Assembly (NCBI RefSeq): GCF_022810765.1 | Contig: NZ_CP094494.1 | Location: forward strand, 1,612,001-1,676,000 | From: Winogradskyella sp. MH6 | GTDB taxonomy: Bacteria; Bacteroidota; Bacteroidia; Flavobacteriales; Flavobacteriaceae | DNA: 64,000 nucleotides | Reading direction: 5' to 3' | Part shown: piece after piece, positions 53,999 through 62,199 of the stretch | Position numbering within the stretch: position 1 is the stretch's first letter | How the letters are laid out: each line of letters begins with the position of its first letter | Notes under the pieces: model-generated | Seen by the model: the letters and a program-made list of their open reading frames with translations, nothing else | Database searches by the model: none | What the model was told of the DNA's origin: nothing | Translations under genes and position numbers: made by a program

Positions 53999-54039
53999 TT
54001 TAGCCTACAACATCTAACAAGTTGTAGGCTAAACTTGTT
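53999..54039 (+). terminator. Terminator-like double hairpin after peptide gene
   Basis: Stem 1 is 13 bp: TTTAGCCTACAAC (53999-54011)/GTTGTAGGCTAAA (54021-54033). Stem 2, AACAAGTT (54016-54023)/AACTTGTT (54032-54039), overlaps it, so only one can form. No strong T run directly after. Confidence 0.55.
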
Positions 54040-54088
54040 GTAAGATTTTGATAATTAAATTATAGATAAATACTTCTCAAAAAAATCA

Positions 54089-54096
54089 TAACTTTG
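54089..54096 (+). promoter_or_regulatory. -7 box of TPR sensor kinase promoter
   Basis: TAACTTTG fits TAnnTTTG, 19 bp before the TTG start at 54116. Confidence 0.5.
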
Positions 54097-54115
54097 AGCG
54101 TATAAAATAGCGCTT

Positions 54116-56140
54116 TTGAAAGTTAAAATATTTTGTTTACTATTTATCATTTTAATCTCTTCGGCAGTTTATAGTCAAGAGAAGCATGAATTATTAGACT
54201 CTATTATTCTTCTCAGAGAAAATTCAACAAAATCATCCTTATCAAAAGAAAAACGAATAAATTTTGCAAAAAGGGCAGTTGAACTTTCCTTAAAAACAAA
54301 AATTGATTCAACACTTTTAAAGAGTGAGAGAAACCTCTCTTTCATATACTTAATGACTGGTGAGTATGATTTGTTTAGAGACTCTACTTTAAAAAACTTG
54401 TCATTTGCCCAAAAACTTAATGACTCATCTGCAATAGCCAGATCTAGTAGTAATTTAGGCTTTTATTATTATCAGATAGCAGATAATACTTCAGAATCTT
54501 ATAGCTATTATTTGCAGGCTTTAAAATATTATGATGCATTAAATGTTTTAAATGAGAAAGCCGCAGTATTGACAGCTTTAGCAACAATCCAAGATGATGA
54601 AAAAGATTACTTGGGGAGTGAGCAAAATGCAATAGAGGCACTTAAAATAATTAATAGTTTAGAAGAATATGAATCTCAAAATTTAGATAAATACTATGCG
54701 TATAATCTATTGGGACTTGTCTCTTTAAAGCTCGAAAATTATGAACAATCTATTGATTATCATAACCAAGCATTTGATGTAACTAAAACTATTGATGATG
54801 GTGAGTCAAAAGCTTTACAAACGTTAAATAATTTAGCTTTTGCCTATCGTGAAAAAGGGGAATTAGATAGGTCGTTAGAGATTTTTGGTGAATTACTTCA
54901 AAATAAAGAATTAAAAGAAAATGACATTACATTCTATGCTCTAATATTGAATAATTACACTTTTACAAAATTTTTAAAAGGGAATTACGATTATAAATCA
55001 CTAGAAAAAGATTTTCATAAAGCATTAAAAATTGCCGATAGTATAGATGATTCTTATACAAAACTTGCCGCATCTATTGATCTTGCAAAATTTTATAAAG
55101 CTAATAATGAGTTTAATTCAGCTTTAAACTATGCAAAACAGAGTTATAAGATATCTAAAGATATTCCTATAAACGAACTGTACTTAGAATCAATGTTTTT
55201 ATTGTCAGATCTTACTAAGGGAGAAGAAAGTAAAAATTATCTGAAAGAGCATATTAAGTTAAGTGATAGTCTTTTAAAAGTAGAAAGAGCTGTTAGAAAT
55301 AAATTCGCAAGAATAGAATACGAAACCGACCAACTCGAAGCTGAAAACAAACAAATCTCAAGAGAAAATCTTTATCTGCTTATTTTATCTGCTGGATTAT
55401 TGCTTACAGCAATTTTAGTTTATTTATTCATATCACAAAGAGCTAAAAACAGAAAACTCAAACTCATTCAAGTTCAGCAAAAGGCCAATGAGGACATTTA
55501 TAACTTAATGTTAAGTCAGCAAGATAAAGTTGATGAAGCTAGGACACTAGAGAAAAAGCGAATATCAGAAGAGTTACATGATGGTGTGCTGGGGCGTTTG
55601 TTTGGGACACGTCTTAGCCTAGATAGTATTAACTTTAAAGATGGTAAAGACGCTATGATGACCAGAGCTAACTACATTGGTCAGCTAAAAATTATAGAAG
55701 AAGATATACGCAAGATTTCACATGAGTTAAATACAGATTTTGTTTCAGGTTCTGGATTTATGGATATTGTTTCAGAGCTTATTGAAAATCAAACTAAGGC
55801 TTATGGACTAACATACGAATTTAATTATACCGATGATATCAGTTGGGATTCTGTATCTAATAAAACAAAAATTAATATCTACAGAATCATTCAGGAATCC
55901 ATGCAAAACATTTACAAGCATGCCAATGCTAAAGCTATAAAAATTAGTATTTCTTTAGAAAAAGATGTAATTTGCCTAGACATCATTGATGATGGAGAGG
56001 GCTTCGATACATCGAAAAGCAAAAAAGGTATTGGTTTAAAGAACATGATGTCTCGTGTTGAGGACATTAACGGAAAAATCACCTTTACCTCTCAATCTGG
56101 AAATGGTACAACAGTTAATGTTAAGATTCCCTATGAATAA
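54116..56140 (+). CDS. TPR-containing NarL-type sensor histidine kinase
   Basis: 674 residues from a TTG start. A signal peptide (about 1-20), then TPR-like helical repeats (about 70-380) presumably in the periplasm, a membrane helix (about 419-440), a coiled region, and a HisKA_3 kinase: KKRISEELHDGVLGRLFGTR with H488, and an HATPase_c with DDGEGFDTSKSKKGIGLKNM. It should sense a periplasmic ligand or protein and phosphorylate the NarL-type regulator encoded 98 bp downstream. The gene for a 56-residue secreted peptide lies upstream. Confidence 0.92.
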   Translation: MKVKIFCLLFIILISSAVYSQEKHELLDSIILLRENSTKSSLSKEKRINFAKRAVELSLKTKIDSTLLKSERNLSFIYLMTGEYDLFRDSTLKNLSFAQKLNDSSAIARSSSNLGFYYYQIADNTSESYSYYLQALKYYDALNVLNEKAAVLTALATIQDDEKDYLGSEQNAIEALKIINSLEEYESQNLDKYYAYNLLGLVSLKLENYEQSIDYHNQAFDVTKTIDDGESKALQTLNNLAFAYREKGELDRSLEIFGELLQNKELKENDITFYALILNNYTFTKFLKGNYDYKSLEKDFHKALKIADSIDDSYTKLAASIDLAKFYKANNEFNSALNYAKQSYKISKDIPINELYLESMFLLSDLTKGEESKNYLKEHIKLSDSLLKVERAVRNKFARIEYETDQLEAENKQISRENLYLLILSAGLLLTAILVYLFISQRAKNRKLKLIQVQQKANEDIYNLMLSQQDKVDEARTLEKKRISEELHDGVLGRLFGTRLSLDSINFKDGKDAMMTRANYIGQLKIIEEDIRKISHELNTDFVSGSGFMDIVSELIENQTKAYGLTYEFNYTDDISWDSVSNKTKINIYRIIQESMQNIYKHANAKAIKISISLEKDVICLDIIDDGEGFDTSKSKKGIGLKNMMSRVEDINGKITFTSQSGNGTTVNVKIPYE

Positions 56141-56160
56141 CCAATCGACATGAACATGAA

Positions 56161-56199
56161 TTAGTATAAAAGTTTGAAGTTAGATAAACTTTATACTAA
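56161..56199 (+). promoter_or_regulatory. Hairpin in kinase-regulator spacer
   Basis: TTAGTATAAAAGTTT (56161-56175) / AAACTTTATACTAA (56186-56199), about 14 bp with one bulge. It lies within the 98-bp gap and may affect regulator expression. Confidence 0.5.
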
Positions 56200-56238
56200 T
56201 GAATTGCATCTGTCTTATTAAAAACTAGAGACAACCAG

Positions 56239-56907
56239 ATGAAACATATTAACATCTTAATGGTAGATGATCACCCAATAATTATTGAGGGTTACCAAAA
56301 TGTGTTAATGGCCACAAAGGAAGAAGACCAAACCCTACTTATTGATACAGCCAATAATTGTGATACGGCGCAATTAATGATAAACCGAGCGGCTAAAGGT
56401 ACACCATATGATGTATGCTTTTTTGATATTAGTTTACCACCTTCTGAGGACGGTAGATATGCATCGGGTGAAGATTTGGCTTTATTAGCTAAAAGAGTGC
56501 TTCCGGATGCTAAAATTATTATTCTTACCATGTTTAATGAATCGTTTAGAATTCATAATATTATCAAAGAAATAAATCCAGACGGTTTTCTCATAAAAAG
56601 TGATTTAACTTCTATGGAATTGGCAGATGCTTTTCAGCAAATTCTTAAATATCCGCCTTATTATAGCAGTACTGTAAGTAACTATGTGAAAAAGACAATT
56701 ACCAGCGAAATTTATGTAGATGATATTAATAGAAAAATTTTACATCTTTTATCTCAAGGTATAAAAACCAAAAGTCTGAGCGAATATATTCCGCTGTCTA
56801 CTAGCGCTATAGAAAAACGAAAAAAACAACTCAAATTATTGTTTTCAGTTGATGATGGTAAGGACGAAACATTACTTTCTGAAGCCAGAGAAAAGGGGTA
56901 TTTGTAA
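56239..56907 (+). CDS. NarL/FixJ-type response regulator
   Basis: 222 residues. Receiver domain with D10/D11 (LMVDDHPIIIEG) and phospho-acceptor D63 (CFFDISLPPSE); IILTMFNES carries the Thr, and FLIKSDL the conserved Lys. C-terminal LuxR-type helix-turn-helix about 165-205 (NRKILHLLSQGIKTKSLSEY ... LSTSAIEKRKKQLK). Partner of the TPR kinase. Target genes are not evident. Downstream DNA to 57154 holds a hairpin ATTACGG/CCGTAAT (56976-56994) and a terminator. Confidence 0.92.
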   Translation: MKHINILMVDDHPIIIEGYQNVLMATKEEDQTLLIDTANNCDTAQLMINRAAKGTPYDVCFFDISLPPSEDGRYASGEDLALLAKRVLPDAKIIILTMFNESFRIHNIIKEINPDGFLIKSDLTSMELADAFQQILKYPPYYSSTVSNYVKKTITSEIYVDDINRKILHLLSQGIKTKSLSEYIPLSTSAIEKRKKQLKLLFSVDDGKDETLLSEAREKGYL

Positions 56908-57097
56908 GAAATTTTAAAATAATTGGTGTATTCCTCAGTTATAAAATAAGCCTGTAACCCTTGTTATTGTTAGGTATTACGGTTTTTCCGTAATAAGTCT
57001 ATGGTTTTACCACATCAAAAAACAAATATGTTATTTTACATTTACCACAGGTCAACAAGAATTAATTAATCCCTCATTAAGTAATTGTTGAGTTAAT

Positions 57098-57150
57098 AGC
57101 AAGAAAATTAAACCTAGTTGTACTTCTAACGACTAGGTTTTTTTCTTGCT
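57098..57150 (+). terminator. Terminator in the 56.9-57.2 kb spacer
   Basis: Inner stem AAACCTAGT/ACTAGGTTT (57110-57140) followed by a T run on the plus strand; outer arms AGCAAGAAAA/TTTTCTTGCT extend it. It lies 190 bp after the regulator stop and just beyond the 3' end of the DUF456 gene. Confidence 0.7.
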
Positions 57151-57154
57151 TTTT

Positions 57155-57652
57155 TTAAAACCAGCTCGCATTATGTTCTAATAGTTTGGTTATAAAAAGG
57201 CCTAAGTATATTATAGCAACAATAAACTTTAAGAACGTTGAAGCTATAAATCCTAAGAAAGAACCAAATGCTGCTTTCATTGCTTTGTTGATGTCGTTAC
57301 GATGAATCATTTCGCCAACCAAAGCACCAATAAATGGCCCAATGATAATGCCAAAAGGAATTGGTGTTATAAGTCCAATGACTAAACCTAGTGTCGTACC
57401 AATCATACCTTCTTTACTACCTCCAAAACGTTTTGTACCTATTGCAGGAATTATATAGTCTAGAACATAAATTATAATAGCCACGACTAGTGTAACAATT
57501 AAAAATGTATTGCTTAGCTGTACACCTTCAGTAAAATGAAGTACTAACAGTCCAACCCAACTTGTAAGAGGGCCAGGTAATATTGGCAAAAAGCTACCCA
57601 ATATACCTAAAATCATCAATAGAATACCAAGTATAATTAGAAAAATTTCCAT
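57155..57652 (-). CDS. DUF456 membrane protein
   Basis: 165 residues with four or five glycine-rich hydrophobic helices. MILGILGSFLPILPGPLTSW and GMIGTTLGLVIGLITPIPFG are characteristic of DUF456 (glycine zipper-like). Function is unknown. It is divergent from the BlaI gene with 125 bp between, a space that holds the BlaI-type operators; whether those also control this gene is unknown. Confidence 0.9.
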   Translation of the reverse strand: MEIFLIILGILLMILGILGSFLPILPGPLTSWVGLLVLHFTEGVQLSNTFLIVTLVVAIIIYVLDYIIPAIGTKRFGGSKEGMIGTTLGLVIGLITPIPFGIIIGPFIGALVGEMIHRNDINKAMKAAFGSFLGFIASTFLKFIVAIIYLGLFITKLLEHNASWF

Positions 57653-57707
57653 GTTAAATAGTTGTGTTCGGTTATAGGACGTAAAATATTAGGTTTAGTT
57701 ACATTTT

Positions 57708-57723
57708 AACTAAAAAATTAGTT
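57708..57723. promoter_or_regulatory. BlaI-type operator, site 1
   Basis: AACTAA-AAAA-TTAGTT, a palindrome with 6-bp arms. Centre 57715.5. Confidence 0.7.
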
Positions 57724-57725
57724 TA

Positions 57726-57741
57726 AACTAAATATTTAGTT
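57726..57741. promoter_or_regulatory. BlaI-type operator, site 2
   Basis: AACTAA-ATAT-TTAGTT, perfect palindrome. It ends on the first T of the -7 box, so a bound repressor would cover the spacer. Confidence 0.75.
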
Positions 57742-57748
57742 ATATTTG
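57741..57748 (+). promoter_or_regulatory. -7 box of blaI promoter
   Basis: TATATTTG fits TAnnTTTG, between operator sites 2 and 3 and 29 bp before the ATG. Confidence 0.65.
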
Positions 57749-57759
57749 CTTCAATGTTC

Positions 57760-57775
57760 AACTAAAAACTTAGTT
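57760..57775. promoter_or_regulatory. BlaI-type operator, site 3
   Basis: AACTAA-AAAC-TTAGTT, ending 2 bp before the ATG at 57778, in the transcript leader. Confidence 0.75.
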
Positions 57776-57777
57776 AA

Positions 57778-58137
57778 ATGAAACAGTTAACTAAAGCAGA
57801 AGAAGAAATAATGCAAGCCCTCTGGCAATTAAAAAAAGCCAATGTAAAGTCGGTAATTGAGATACTGCCAGAGCCAAAACCAGCCTATAATACAGTGTCT
57901 ACAATTGTTAGGATTCTAGAGTCTAAAGGTTTTGTAGATTATGAAAAGGAAGGAAAAGGGCATACCTACTTTCCAATAGTTGCAAAAGAAGCTTACAGTA
58001 ATCAGTCTATAAATAAGTTGCTAGACAACTATTTTCAAGGCTCTTTTAAGAGTATGGTGTCTTTTTTCGTAAAAAAGAATGATGTAGATATTAATGACAT
58101 AGAGAGTTTACTAAACGAAATTAACAAAGACAAGTAG
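57778..58137 (+). CDS. BlaI/MecI-family repressor
   Basis: 119 residues. MKQLTKAEEEIMQALWQLKK, AYNTVSTIVRILESKGFVDY and KEGKGHTYFPIVAKEAY are the typical winged-helix blocks of BlaI/MecI/CopY repressors. These dimers bind TTAGTT-like palindromes and are inactivated by proteolysis triggered by the partner membrane peptidase. Three such operators surround its own promoter, so it should repress itself. It is 2 bp upstream of the M56 gene. Confidence 0.94.
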   Translation: MKQLTKAEEEIMQALWQLKKANVKSVIEILPEPKPAYNTVSTIVRILESKGFVDYEKEGKGHTYFPIVAKEAYSNQSINKLLDNYFQGSFKSMVSFFVKKNDVDINDIESLLNEINKDK

Positions 58138-58139
58138 TT

Positions 58140-59939
58140 ATGTTATACACCATCCTACAAATAGTATTGTTTCAAACACTATTTCTGTTAGTGTATGATC
58201 TGTTTTTAAGACGTGAAACTTTTTTTAATTATAACAGAATATATCTATTGCTTACATCGGTTTCCTCTATAGTATTACCGTTTGTAAAACTTCCAGAATT
58301 AAGGAAAGTTACAACCCAAGAAACCGTAATAAGATTACCGGAAGTCTTTATTGGAGATGCTTCAAACACTACGTCAAACCATCAAGTCATAGAGCATATA
58401 AACGATGTAGCTATTACTAGCTCACAATTACCTGTATGGCAAATTGTTTTATATATAGGTATGGCATTAGCAACACTAGTTTTTGCAATCAAAATTGTAA
58501 AACTCTATCTTATAAAAAACAATAATCCTAAACGTTGGAAAGGCAACATACTCATTGTTAATCTTCTTAAAAGTTCAGCGGCATTCTCATTTTTTAATAC
58601 TGTTTTTTTAGGAGCTAATATTCCAAATTCCGAAAGAGATACCATATACGAGCATGAGTTAGTACATGTGAGAGAAAAGCATAGTTTAGATCTGTTGTTT
58701 TTTGAAGTTTTAAGAATTCTCTTCTGGTTTAGTCCATTGGTATACATATACCAAAATAGAGTCAAAGAATTGCACGAATTTATTGCAGATGCTAAAGCTG
58801 TGAAACATCAAGGTAAGTCCAATTATTACCAAAGTTTGTTACATCAAATATTAGACACTAATACGCTGTCTTTTACCAATACATTTTTCAAAAAATCATT
58901 AATCAAAAAACGAATTATTATGTTACAAAAATCAAAATCCAGTCAAAAGAGTTTGTTTAAGTATGCGCTTTTACTTCCTGTAATATTTGCAATGTTGGTT
59001 TATACCTCAACTGAGGTTAAAGCACAAGAAAAATCTGATGCTGAAACAGAAATGATTCAAGAATTAACAGATAAAGAGCTTCTGAAAATCTATTATAATA
59101 AGATTCTTGAAATGGAAAAGAAAGGAATAAAGTTCTATGAAATTTCAAAATACGTAGGTTTTGGTGACGGAAAATCAAATGACTATATAGAGTCTAGAGA
59201 AGATTACTTAAAGATGAGTGCATTTATGCGATACATGGTTAAAATAATGAAAGACAAAAAATCGGAAAGTAATGAGTTGTCAGATGAAAGTAGAGAACTG
59301 TATAAAAAAATGTATGATTTACCACATAAAAGTTATCAGGGCTATTTAGAATGGAAAAAAACTGATGAAGCCAAAAGGAAATGGGAATCTTATACAGGAA
59401 ATGGAACATTGAAATTATTTGTTGAGGATATGTCAAACAAAACCAAAAAAGAACAAAAACGTTTTGATGATTTAATGAATAGATTAAATAAAGATAAGTC
59501 GTACTATAAATTAATTGTTACTGACGGTAAGTCTACATCTGTCATTGATTCACCATTACATAAAACAGAAAGTGAAACTGAATTAGTTGAGGTACCTTTT
59601 AGTGTTGTAGACATAACTCCTTCACACAAAGAGTGTGAAAATTTAATTTCAAAAGAAGAAAAAAAGCAATGTTTCTCTGAGTTTGTAAATGCTCATGTTA
59701 AAAAACATTTCAATAAAGATGTAGAAAAGAATACAGGACTATATAATAAACGCATTTATACTCGCTTCTTAATAGACACAGATGGCAATGTAACTAGAAT
59801 TCAAGCTAGAGCAGCTAGTAAAGTTTTAGAAGAAGAAGCAATTCGTGTTTTAAGCTTATTGCCACAATTTATACCAGGTCGTCAAAAAGGGAAAGCTATC
59901 GCTGTAGCATTTTCATTACCAATAACTTTGAATGAATAA
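58140..59939 (+). CDS. M56 (BlaR1-like) membrane peptidase with TonB-like C-terminal domain
   Basis: 599 residues. Membrane helices at about 3-20, 33-49, 100-120 and near 280-297 surround a zinc peptidase site IYEHELVHVREKHS (HELVH, H172-H176) and EFIADAKAV. A long helical segment of about 200 residues follows. The last 85 residues (about 515-599) are TonB-like: SHKECENLISKEEKKQCFSE and RIYTRFLIDTDGNVTRIQA. M56 peptidases cleave their BlaI partner on signal. No beta-lactamase domain or gene is adjacent, so the inducer is unknown. Co-transcribed with blaI. Confidence 0.92.
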   Translation: MLYTILQIVLFQTLFLLVYDLFLRRETFFNYNRIYLLLTSVSSIVLPFVKLPELRKVTTQETVIRLPEVFIGDASNTTSNHQVIEHINDVAITSSQLPVWQIVLYIGMALATLVFAIKIVKLYLIKNNNPKRWKGNILIVNLLKSSAAFSFFNTVFLGANIPNSERDTIYEHELVHVREKHSLDLLFFEVLRILFWFSPLVYIYQNRVKELHEFIADAKAVKHQGKSNYYQSLLHQILDTNTLSFTNTFFKKSLIKKRIIMLQKSKSSQKSLFKYALLLPVIFAMLVYTSTEVKAQEKSDAETEMIQELTDKELLKIYYNKILEMEKKGIKFYEISKYVGFGDGKSNDYIESREDYLKMSAFMRYMVKIMKDKKSESNELSDESRELYKKMYDLPHKSYQGYLEWKKTDEAKRKWESYTGNGTLKLFVEDMSNKTKKEQKRFDDLMNRLNKDKSYYKLIVTDGKSTSVIDSPLHKTESETELVEVPFSVVDITPSHKECENLISKEEKKQCFSEFVNAHVKKHFNKDVEKNTGLYNKRIYTRFLIDTDGNVTRIQARAASKVLEEEAIRVLSLLPQFIPGRQKGKAIAVAFSLPITLNE

Positions 59940-60032
59940 AAGCACTTACTTAAGCTATAATTAACCTCATATTTAATAGTTAGAAGTGTAAATCCTAAAA
60001 TTATTGTACATTTCGCTATTAGAAATGTGCTA

Positions 60033-60509
60033 ATGAACCGACTAGCTTGTTTTTTATTGATTTTTCTGTTAACCGCTTGCGACTATTTTGAGAAGAAAAA
60101 AGTAAATTCAGAAGATTTACTAGAAGAAGAATTACAAACCTTCAATTGGAACGATGTAGACACGTATCCAACCTTCAATAGTTGTGAGGCTATGACAACT
60201 AAAGAAGATAGTAGAGTTTGTTTCCAAAATACATTATTACAGTATGTAAATGATTATTTAGCAAGACAGAATATTGTGGTTACAGAAGATGTTTATGATA
60301 CCATAAGGTTAAAATTAATCATAGACAACAAAGGACTTTTACAAATAGAAGATATCACCTTAAAACCAGAAACCGAATCTCAAATTCCAGATATTGATAG
60401 TTTGTTGCGTCAGAGTATAAAAGGTGTGCCCAAAATATTTCCTGCTATAAAAAGAGGACAACAGGTTACGACTGCGTTTGAATTACCTGTAATTGTCAGG
60501 ATAGATTAA
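60033..60509 (+). CDS. Lipoprotein with TonB-like domain
   Basis: 158 residues from ATG 60033. Lipobox LLTAC (C16). The mature part resembles the C-terminal domain of the preceding M56 protein: PTFNSCEAMTTKEDSRVCFQ aligns with its ECENLISKEEKKQCFSE, and RLKLIIDNKGLLQIEDI with its TonB strand. It looks like a detached paralogue of that domain, but not membrane-spanning. Gap to M56 is 93 bp, with a weak TACATTTC box at 60007-60014; it may also be part of the same transcript. Function unknown. Confidence 0.8.
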   Translation: MNRLACFLLIFLLTACDYFEKKKVNSEDLLEEELQTFNWNDVDTYPTFNSCEAMTTKEDSRVCFQNTLLQYVNDYLARQNIVVTEDVYDTIRLKLIIDNKGLLQIEDITLKPETESQIPDIDSLLRQSIKGVPKIFPAIKRGQQVTTAFELPVIVRID

Positions 60510-61243
60510 AACCTAATCGCTAATTTCTGCATCAATCGCAGCACTTCAACATACAACCAAATAAGCGTTGCCAAAAGTCCCCAAGTAGCCAACCACTCTT
60601 TGTGTTTTGGCGCTTTATTTTTATAACGTTCTATATAATCGAAATCTAAAAGTAGTGCAAATGAAGCTACTATGGCTGCCAGAACATTAAAAGCAATAGC
60701 AAACCAAGATGTTCCCCAAATATAAGTTTTGATACCAAAGAAACTCAAAATCCAAGAGATGAGATACACAACCATAATACTAACAGTGGCTGTAATAATA
60801 ACGCTTCTGAGCTTTTTGGTTACTACTATAATCCTTAATTGATAAAGTAGCAGCATTACAAAAAATGTAATGATGGTTACACCAATAGCTTGGTATGGTA
60901 AATCAGGAAAATTTTTGTGTGCGTAAGCTGAGAAACCACCTAAAAAAAATCCTTTAGCAATAATATAAAGTGGTACTAAAATATGAGCCCAGTTTTGACG
61001 TATAGAAATTAAAACACTAACAACAATAGCACCTAGCATACCACCTAAGGTAAACCAGCGCATTGGTGTTCCGGCTTCGTTGAGTTTCCATAAATAAGCT
61101 GTAATGGCTGCAATAACTAAAATGCCCATCATAGACTTAAAGAAAATACCAGCAACAGACATGGTTTTTGAAGACGATTTGCCATCATCCCAAAAGTAGC
61201 CATTAAAAACAGGGTTTGAGGTTTTAAAATTTCTTAAGCTCAT
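60506..61243 (-). CDS. Bax inhibitor-1/YccA family membrane protein, second copy
   Basis: 245 residues with seven predicted helices. It belongs to the YccA-like subgroup of UPF0005: an N-terminal SLRNFKTSNPVFNGYFWDDG, then helices, and LLDFDYIERYKNKAPKHKEW before the last helix. It differs strongly from the copy at 17346-18062. Function is probably in membrane-protein quality control or ion leak (inference). Overlaps the convergent lipoprotein gene by 4 bp and follows the outer-membrane protein gene by 2 bp. Confidence 0.9.
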   Translation of the reverse strand: MSLRNFKTSNPVFNGYFWDDGKSSSKTMSVAGIFFKSMMGILVIAAITAYLWKLNEAGTPMRWFTLGGMLGAIVVSVLISIRQNWAHILVPLYIIAKGFFLGGFSAYAHKNFPDLPYQAIGVTIITFFVMLLLYQLRIIVVTKKLRSVIITATVSIMVVYLISWILSFFGIKTYIWGTSWFAIAFNVLAAIVASFALLLDFDYIERYKNKAPKHKEWLATWGLLATLIWLYVEVLRLMQKLAIRF

Positions 61244-61245
61244 TA

Positions 61246-62109
61246 TTATAGGTTGAATTTATAACCAATAGCAATATCAGTAGAAAAGTTACCTTGATTA
61301 TCTAACAACAGTGCAAATAATTCACCATAAATTATCGTAATATAACTGTTGTTACTTACTTTAATATCTGAGCCTACACCAAAAATAAAAGGAATATCAA
61401 ACGATGTTTCGTTAGAATCCACTTCCATGTCATTTTCATCTAAGAATGTAAAATTTGAAAAATTAATGGTCGCTAATTTTACCTGTCCATAAATTGAAAA
61501 TCTCTCTTTATTTATAAATCTAAAGCGATAACCCAACGATAATTCAGAAGTATTGTATTTAAAATCATCATTTTCAAAAGCATGTCTTGCTTGCAAAAAC
61601 CCAGAATGTCTAGGTAAAACGTTGGCTTCATAAATTTCTAACTCGGCACCAATCAATGGTGTTTTGGTATTGTCAGGATTCCCAACAAATGGGTTGTTTG
61701 TAATACCACCAGAAAATCCTAATCTAAACTGTACATTACTTTCAGTACTTGTAGAAGTGTAGCTAGTATCTACCGAAGCATTGTAACTATCTATATAATT
61801 TCTAAGGCTGTAAAGGGTTAGTTTTAATTTGTCTGTAGAATTCCCATTGGTAAGACTGCTTAAAGTAGATTTATACTCTTCTTGATAATCGTTATTATCA
61901 TCTTTGGTGTTCTTTAACTCAGTAATGGTACCATCTTCAGTTTTTACAAAATAGCGGTATTTACCATCAATAACATTCCATAGTAAATCGAGTTTGCCAT
62001 CTATTTCGGTTTTAAGTTCTAAAGTTTCTCCATTAACAGTGTAGGTTTCTTGGCTGTAATTCAATTGAAAAGCCAAACAGAACAGCATTGCGATAAGAAT
62101 TTTTTTCAT
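61246..62109 (-). CDS. Predicted outer-membrane beta-barrel protein
   Basis: 287 residues. Signal peptide (about 1-19, cleavage near NYSQ). A short mixed N-terminal domain (about 20-125, with GKYRYFVKTEDGTITELKNT) is followed by strands alternating aromatic residues (SELSLGYRFRFINKERFSIY, SYITIIYGELFALLL) and the C-terminal DIAIGYKFNL, ending in a hydrophobic residue as expected for a barrel. No named family recognised. Two bp upstream of the BI-1 gene on the same strand, so they form a unit. Confidence 0.8.
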   Translation of the reverse strand: MKKILIAMLFCLAFQLNYSQETYTVNGETLELKTEIDGKLDLLWNVIDGKYRYFVKTEDGTITELKNTKDDNNDYQEEYKSTLSSLTNGNSTDKLKLTLYSLRNYIDSYNASVDTSYTSTSTESNVQFRLGFSGGITNNPFVGNPDNTKTPLIGAELEIYEANVLPRHSGFLQARHAFENDDFKYNTSELSLGYRFRFINKERFSIYGQVKLATINFSNFTFLDENDMEVDSNETSFDIPFIFGVGSDIKVSNNSYITIIYGELFALLLDNQGNFSTDIAIGYKFNL

Positions 62110-62199
62110 TGGTTAGTTTTTTTAGTGATTTGTGGTCAGCTAACTAGCGATTTAGGGTTAGGTTTCAGTAAAGCTATTAAAAAATATCTTAAGTAAAGG

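Noticed and set aside
56976..56994. Hairpin ATTACGG/CCGTAAT after the NarL-type regulator as a terminator
   Set aside because: No T run follows; the stronger stem at 57110-57140 has one, so it is the better candidate.
60007..60014. TACATTTC as a firm promoter for the lipoprotein at 60033
   Set aside because: The last base differs from TAnnTTTG and there is no upstream TTG; left as only a weak possibility.
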